The position numbers were made by a program, and so were the translations under genes. The notes beneath the pieces are model-generated. The model was given only the letters and a program-made list of their open reading frames with translations, searched no databases and was not told where the DNA came from. Shown here in pieces: positions 59,201 through 62,245 of a stretch of DNA of 62,245 nt. Within the stretch, counting starts at the first letter, position 1. Every line of letters begins with the position of its first letter. The DNA comes from Bradyrhizobium sp. (GTDB lineage: Bacteria; Pseudomonadota; Alphaproteobacteria; Rhizobiales; Xanthobacteraceae): assembly GCA_013822885.1 (NCBI GenBank), contig PNLC01000002.1:1-62245 (forward strand), read 5' to 3'.

Positions 59201-60954
59201 TGCTGTCGTCGGTCAATCCCGAAAGAATGGGAACAGTTCTGCGGCCGGTCCGCTCTTTGTTCATGGCAGGAGGAGCCCCCCTCGACGAAGTGGGTCTCGA
59301 CGGCGTCTTCACTGCGAATACCTTCAAGGACACTGGCCTGCTGCACGCGAACGATTATGAGCCGAGCCGAATCTACGCCAACACGGGCGATATCAACGGG
59401 GCGAGCGGGCAGGCGTTCTATCAGTATTTTGCCGAGCAGACCTGGTTCCGGGCGGGCCGCGATATCAACAACATCAAGGTGGCGACCCAGAACAATCATG
59501 CATCAGACCTGACCCTGTTCCAGGCGGGCCGCGACATCAACCTCGCTCTCGGCCGCATCACAATCGATGGTCCAGGTTTCGCGCTGGTTGAAGCCGGCCG
59601 CGACGTCTTCCTCGGCAAGGGCGGCGGCATCCAGACGGTGGGGAACGGCGAGAAACCGGGGACCAGCGGAATCGAGCCACCCACCTATCGCAATCCCTAT
59701 TTGCCCAGGAAAGGCGCCGATCTCGTCGTCATCGCGGGGACCGCGGACGGGCCGCGTTACGACGATTTCACGGCCGCCTATCTCGACCCCGCGAACGTCG
59801 CATTGATGCCGCCTTACATGGTCGAGAACGGGAAGTCGATGTATTTCGATCAACTCGTCGCCTTCATGCGGGTGGTGACTCGTGACGCGATGCTGTCCGA
59901 GGCCACAGCGTTCGCTGCGTTTCGGGACCCGAGCTTTGCCGACCATCGCAAGATATTTATCGACCGCGTGCTGTCACGTGAGCTGCGCGCCGCCGGTCGC
60001 GGCCAGGACGCCGGCCTGGGCGGGCAGGGGCTCGGCTACGAACGTGGCTACGCCGCGATCGCCAGGCTGTTTCCGGGCGCCGAGCAGCGCGGCAACAAGG
60101 GCTGGCAAGGCGACGTCATCATGGACGTTTCGATGATCCGCACCTACCGCGGCGGCGACGTCGACATCGTCGCGTCTGGCGGCATGCTGCAAGTCAGCGC
60201 GCTGTCATCGAGCGCGACCGGCGAGAAGAACGGCGTCCTGACCATCAATGGCGGCGAGATCCGCATCTTCACCGGCGGCAGCACCATCATCAACAAATCG
60301 CGCATTCTCACCGCGCGCGGCGGCGAGATCACCATCTGGTCGACCTTCGGCGACATCGATGCCGGCAAGGGACGCAAATCATCGCTGACTTCGCCGTTGC
60401 GGACCTATCGGCTCTCGACCGATGGCAACATCGCCTACGATCTCAATCCGAGTTTCACCGGCAGCGGCATCTCGACCCAGAAAGGCACATTGGATGCGGC
60501 GGTCGCGGACGTCGACCTGTACGCACCCAACGGCATCATCAACGCCGGCGACGCCGGCATCTCAAGCTCCGGTAACATCTATCTCGGCGCACTGGAGATC
60601 CGTGGAGCCGACAACATCCAGGCCGCGGGCGAGATCAAGGGACTGCCCAAGGCTACGACGACGGTCGCGCTGACTGTCGAGACCAAGGACAAGGCGGCAT
60701 CCGACGCGCTGAGGGATGCGACCCAGGCCGCGCCACAGGAGCGTCCTTCCGTGATTATTGTCGAGGTGCTGGGCTATGGCGGCGGCGCGGGCGTCGAGGA
60801 CGAGGACCAGAGGCGCGAACAGCGCAGCGATAACGGTGCACCAGCCTATAATCCCAACGGCCCGGTCCGTATCGTCGGTGTCGGTGCTTTAACCGAGGAG
60901 GAAAAGCAGTCGCTGCGCGAGAGCGAAAGGAAGCAGATCGGTTCTGCACCGTAG
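50209..60954 (+). CDS. Giant filamentous-hemagglutinin-family exoprotein 2 (about 3581 aa)
   Basis: Signal peptide ending ADARPLG; ILTWQSFNVGRETDLYFNQ...WIALNRV...GQVYVINKNGIIFGGASQVNV; repeat-rich body; C-terminus SVIIVEVLGYGGG. ATG at 50209 chosen over ORF start at 50089. Confidence 0.88.
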   Translation: MSKPKQPGTSVAGVGGTQLRRVALLGSVSMLSLFAMTAVADARPLGARSGTNPAAAALPSAEQAAMALQRTSASLARTSQALQAMRAAQNAARIAATAGATTVPNGQVAGGLVVDPAVANDPALWSNAQLPKPDTLSNGRTRVEVVQTAPKAILTWQSFNVGRETDLYFNQTAGGADAANWIALNRVTDPGIAPSRILGTIKADGQVYVINKNGIIFGGASQVNVASLVASSLSLSNTQFLAGINIQRSAGGASYLLPQFGEFPTNETGNVPAPYIPGNVLVEAGARIVSGKQGLVALFGSNVANRGTIETPSGQTLLAAGENVYLGSNDAKIIGLRAYVSTRPESIQASFGDAPALYARTALVGMNAVNDGMIVAPEGNISIVGYKVVQNGLLQAVTTLNAAGNISLIAHDGYRFSPFGGNSDARAGELILGRDSVTTVQIDRDPRTGGTAGDSSFVRLWGNTVLLEKNALVQSEAGQISVGAFSKFESGSSSLELPTVPPGAGSRFMMEAGSVLDVAGVLGAEVAMESNSVQVEARANELRDAPLQRNGILAGKKIWVDRRVTGKREDGTAWIGTELVDANEYDANVPKSMGERAVKGGKVTMYAGEVVVMPDAEIKLAGGSVRYLDGYIKTTKLVGADGRLYDIGRAPVDMPYVSIYSGFVVDHSRWKVSEVFTSPFSRDRFEKGYVQGAAAGMLEIHSRVQVLDGRIAAHTIVGDRQISSPPAGGGLKIGSVSPPDTSFNANHLRLQAAAGGLPSNFTIKSALPTDRTSTLVLSTEMLSESGLSSVELILNGNVVFAPDSDIRLRPGSILSVNGGAGRSMTFDGSIRVPGGLVGLSVAGGPIVFKAGAKIDVSGQWTNYLVSPATGPRTPNGGSIGLTGNITFDSDVVLAADAGATVSSKGKFEAGTAGSISLGSSNVIDLNSVTMSAYGLATSGQVAVGPLGGHLSLAVPAILIATNGAAPGGSVTRLDPSFFDRGGFSKFTFTLAGIEDGLTFAPKVQTKILAADDLSKASNDAVGSMGAATTLSAAQRPGTSLALTTAGDFVLGANTVITPGTGGSVSLASGASNKLTIAGTISAPAGSITLTGNNISLASTAQLLARGVARIVADGRGLRSGDVLDGGSVIINPTREGNLAAGALIDVSGTSGTIDVADNTRGIGMQTRPLTLASDGGRISISGSGGLVASTLVGNAGGAGAAGGSLLLSAASPTVSVSSVPTTVYFQDANGLWQSRTATQDIDIFNEYSGAAITLNSVVSAERTKLINATRNGSGGLLTIINDDTLIPGAAGWENVSTSLQEVDPTILQNSLNAAALYTKYFYSRSGTSPNFVYTKLNYTPVISEFTVRQSAFQQGGFADISLSGSKIGVRFGDGVDISADRRISVTAAMVTNWSGASATLRAPLVNFDAGKATVTAASRAGTFSVIAQQIDVSKAAFKGFAEVRLNSAGDLLLSGSASNPASLYVDGRLNLIAGQIYPTTQTTARITATRTITVDQNGAHPVAPLSAGGNLILAAPAIVQNGTLRAPFGQITLDATTSLTLSAGSLTSVSGVGLIVPFGRIVDDVLWYTDQSPNTPILAPPEKRLTLKAPAVDMQTGSIVDLSGGGDLLAYGFIPGSGGSSDYLDPAKYPGASAILPISMVSNHVGKRIIHLDGGNGIPAGAYVVMPASYALLPGAYRLQEMTGSNGQPLYDFTGSARLTDGSVVLSGWGYTSGSNLRDQRAQAYKISPIETIRQRSEYKIWTANEYFRSNEFVEAARRQLSVDVTAIPRLPMDAGALQIQATLSAILGATLRGSAEAGGRGAAIDVAASNIAVVGGVDGASYRAAGYLVLDAAQLSAFGGESLLLGGTRLQTVSGLEVDATATNVVIATDGTVANALAAPEILIASENAIQVADGSLIEARGTVGGASSNILIKPAIAAVTDAGGNVTTPARDFGAFARISNGAVVRVVRDGPQQTQGTLTIGAATLRGNNIILDATRTTSVSAGAALLGRVLDVTSSRISIGTPTGTPGGLILAGGSLAALLNAVDLRLRSYGTIDFYGDVGLGTRHADGSFTLASLLLDAAALNSNAAANVSVAAGEVSIVNTIGGTGASLGGAGGTLAITANTLSLGAGTKKIEGFSAVQLAASKAIVGRSKGSIDFGSANLAFNTPRLTAESGASQDWTTAGTFGLTGTPASDAFETLGARLAITAGAITQSGLIDVTAGSLTLRATVGNVTLASGSIIRASGFTRTFYDQRVEIAGGTIELISDHGVVVAQAGSLLDVSAVGTGRAGTLSIATPEQTAEFDGELRAGHSGNFTLDTGGIASFAALSAKLAAGGFDGDLRLRLRAGDVTLDGATRASSFALSADAGSITVTGTIDASAAAGGTIRLSARQDFTLASGAVLRANTSDPRNSSGLIELVAAEGSMDLRAGATIETLGGRSGAGEIRLRFKRDDAAGTVKLVSAAAMLSATTIIAEAYRAYDTTSVNATLPGALADAASFMASHAASIETVLGRDDDPRFHLVPGIELYSTGDLTLSSAVHLGNERYNGEAGVLTLRAAGNLMLNGSLSDGFSSAAANAAVQTTGTSSWSYRLVGGAALDGASPLAVQPIGAFAGGTSGNVKLASGTIVRTGTGSITVVAGNDVVLADQKAVIYTAGARVADPTLGGMYTGTLDYGATNPTPNNPNNPPPVIIPVFTEGGGDVVVSAQNDVKSLVASDQMIIDWLWRDGATNADGSFVANRQTAWWINFARFEQGIAALGGGNVSVGARRDIVNVSAFTPTQGRVGGGRTLSEARTAAITGGGDLSVSTGRDLIGGIYYVDKGTGIISAGRAITSNRIVSFDPDGSGSQQPRDVAIRTLLGQGDASLKVTAGGSIDLGSASNPTMWDQADYQFIWRPSNPQKGYFSTYGERTELELLSVGGDINLWNQSGYLSSAAPAWATYKAGNSNGLSGPTTVFYPPRIKMIAAAGDVTIQGGMAIWPSAYGNVDLWAQDTVTLLTQTRSGAGLEGILYRTLVLSSVNPERMGTVLRPVRSLFMAGGAPLDEVGLDGVFTANTFKDTGLLHANDYEPSRIYANTGDINGASGQAFYQYFAEQTWFRAGRDINNIKVATQNNHASDLTLFQAGRDINLALGRITIDGPGFALVEAGRDVFLGKGGGIQTVGNGEKPGTSGIEPPTYRNPYLPRKGADLVVIAGTADGPRYDDFTAAYLDPANVALMPPYMVENGKSMYFDQLVAFMRVVTRDAMLSEATAFAAFRDPSFADHRKIFIDRVLSRELRAAGRGQDAGLGGQGLGYERGYAAIARLFPGAEQRGNKGWQGDVIMDVSMIRTYRGGDVDIVASGGMLQVSALSSSATGEKNGVLTINGGEIRIFTGGSTIINKSRILTARGGEITIWSTFGDIDAGKGRKSSLTSPLRTYRLSTDGNIAYDLNPSFTGSGISTQKGTLDAAVADVDLYAPNGIINAGDAGISSSGNIYLGALEIRGADNIQAAGEIKGLPKATTTVALTVETKDKAASDALRDATQAAPQERPSVIIVEVLGYGGGAGVEDEDQRREQRSDNGAPAYNPNGPVRIVGVGALTEEEKQSLRESERKQIGSAP

Positions 60955-60990
60955 GCCGCGGCCGCGAAAGTAAGGGCTATTCCGTGGCCG

Positions 60991-61015
60991 AAGCGGACGC
61001 GCAAAGCGTCCGCTT
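60991..61015 (+). terminator. Candidate terminator hairpin downstream of exoprotein 2
   Basis: Perfect 10-bp inverted repeat AAGCGGACGC-gcaaa-GCGTCCGCTT, 36 bp after the stop codon; no strong U-tract. Confidence 0.5.
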
Positions 61016-61188
61016 GTACGAGAAATGTCAGTTTCACGAGCTGCAGCCGCCTTCGCGCAAGTGGCTGCCTTGTGTTTCAGGGTAATTCCTCGTCGCCACT
61101 AAGGTAATCATCTGATGTTGCGCGGGGCTGCAGCGGTGCAGTTTCGCTGGACCTCGTCGCTGCGACTGGCAAGTACCGCATATCGCCC

Positions 61189-61800
61189 ATGACAGAACTT
61201 GAAGCGTCTTCGGGTAGCAATGCTGTTGATCACAACGCCGGCAGGACAAGCCTGCTTCGCCGGCAGTTGCCTTTCCTTGCCATCCTTGCGCTGGCGATAG
61301 GGGGCGTGGCCTACACCAACATTTCACAGCGGCCCCTCGTCGGCTATTGGGAGTTCCTGGCCATCGTGATGGGCATCGTCTGCGTCGTCACCCAGTGGTC
61401 GGAACTTGAAGACAAGGATACGCGCTTTCGTCTGATGTGGACTCAGGCGCTGCATTGGCTGGCCGTTCTTGTGACGATGAACATCATGCTCCTTGCAGGC
61501 GTGCAGCAACTGTTGCCAACGCTGGCAACCAGTCTCATCCTTCTCGTACTGCTGGCTCTCGGAACGTTTCTCGCCGGTGTCCACCTGCGGTCACTGCAAA
61601 TCGGCTTTCTTGGACTTGCGTTGGCGCTGGCGGTTCCGGCGATCTCGTGGGTCAAGCAATCCGCGCTGTTCTTTATTCTGGCTGCGGTGTTCCTCGTCGG
61701 GCTTGCCATGGCGTTCTGGTCATATTGGGGCGATACTCATCCGGCGGCCTCAGAGCGCCGCAAGCGTACCGGCGCGGTCGCCGGCATCGGGGAGGGTTAG
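61189..61800 (+). CDS. Hypothetical multi-TM membrane protein
   Basis: 203 aa, several hydrophobic segments, 4 bp before the Bax inhibitor-1-like gene. Confidence 0.65.
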   Translation: MTELEASSGSNAVDHNAGRTSLLRRQLPFLAILALAIGGVAYTNISQRPLVGYWEFLAIVMGIVCVVTQWSELEDKDTRFRLMWTQALHWLAVLVTMNIMLLAGVQQLLPTLATSLILLVLLALGTFLAGVHLRSLQIGFLGLALALAVPAISWVKQSALFFILAAVFLVGLAMAFWSYWGDTHPAASERRKRTGAVAGIGEG

Positions 61801-61804
61801 AACC

Positions 61805-62245
61805 ATGTCGGAATATGATCGAAATACAACGGCCCCCGGAATTCCCGCTACCGGCGCCGTCGCCATAGACGCCGGCCTGCGTGAGTACATGCTGCGCGTC
61901 TACAACTACATGGCCGCGGGCGTTGGCCTGACCGGCGTCGCTGCGTTCCTGACCTATCAGTTCACCGGCCCTGAATTGCTGCAAAGCCCGCTGATGTGGG
62001 TATTGATACTGGCCCCACTGGGGCTGGTGTTCTTTATCAGCGCCCGGATCAACACGTTGTCAGTGCAAACTGCGCGAGGATTGTTCTTCCTCTATGCTGT
62101 CTTGGTCGGCATTTCATTGTCGACCATATTCCACATCTACACGGAGTCCTCGATCACGCGGGTGTTCTTCATCTCGGCAACAGCCTTCGGCGCGCTCAGC
62201 CTCTGGGGTTATACCACCCCGCGAAGCTTGTCGGGTTTCGGGACC
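61805..62245 (+). CDS. Bax inhibitor-1/YccA family membrane protein, 3'-truncated by window edge
   Basis: GLREYMLRVYNYMAAGVGLTGVAAFLTY...FFISARINTLSVQTARGLFFLYAVLVGISLSTIFHIYT; open to the window end. Confidence 0.88.
   Translation, partial: MSEYDRNTTAPGIPATGAVAIDAGLREYMLRVYNYMAAGVGLTGVAAFLTYQFTGPELLQSPLMWVLILAPLGLVFFISARINTLSVQTARGLFFLYAVLVGISLSTIFHIYTESSITRVFFISATAFGALSLWGYTTPRSLSGFGT

Noticed and set aside
33198-60954. Interpretation of the two cassettes as an assembly duplication
   Set aside because: Paralogous genes differ at most positions, with distinct insertions and different lengths; this is an old duplication or independent acquisition.
1-62245. CRISPR arrays, prophage, integrase or transposase genes
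   Set aside because: No regularly spaced repeats and no phage/transposase-like proteins among the translated ORFs.

Overview
High-GC alphaproteobacterial chromosome segment, probably Bradyrhizobium-like (inferred from gene content only). Left part (1-32 kb): a probable nitrate-reductase/molybdenum-cofactor flank (parvulin, beta-carbonic anhydrase, a decayed mogA-like fragment, DUF2478, moeA), patatin and GntP genes, a ferric-reductase-like flavoprotein, an alternative heme-copper oxidase locus (ctaG, CopD-like, coxB, fused coxA-III), an Mrp/Mbh-like antiporter operon (minus strand), an RND efflux pair with an outer-membrane-protein remnant, a frameshifted histidine kinase followed by two paralogous NarL/FixJ-type regulators, an AI-2E-family permease and a metallophosphoesterase. 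Right part (33.2-60.95 kb): the main candidate system, two tandem, diverged copies of a four-gene cassette: small exported STN + TonB_C-like protein, ECF sigma factor, FecR-like anti-sigma/sensor, and a giant (about 3.6-3.9k aa) filamentous-hemagglutinin-type exoprotein. No TonB-dependent receptor barrel and no TpsB/FhaC transporter was seen in the window. Other points: oxidase subunit I has natural substitutions at D- and K-channel positions; a 31-aa membrane microprotein is absent from the ORF track; four genes look frameshifted or truncated. All calls come from reading the sequence and translations; no database search was run.
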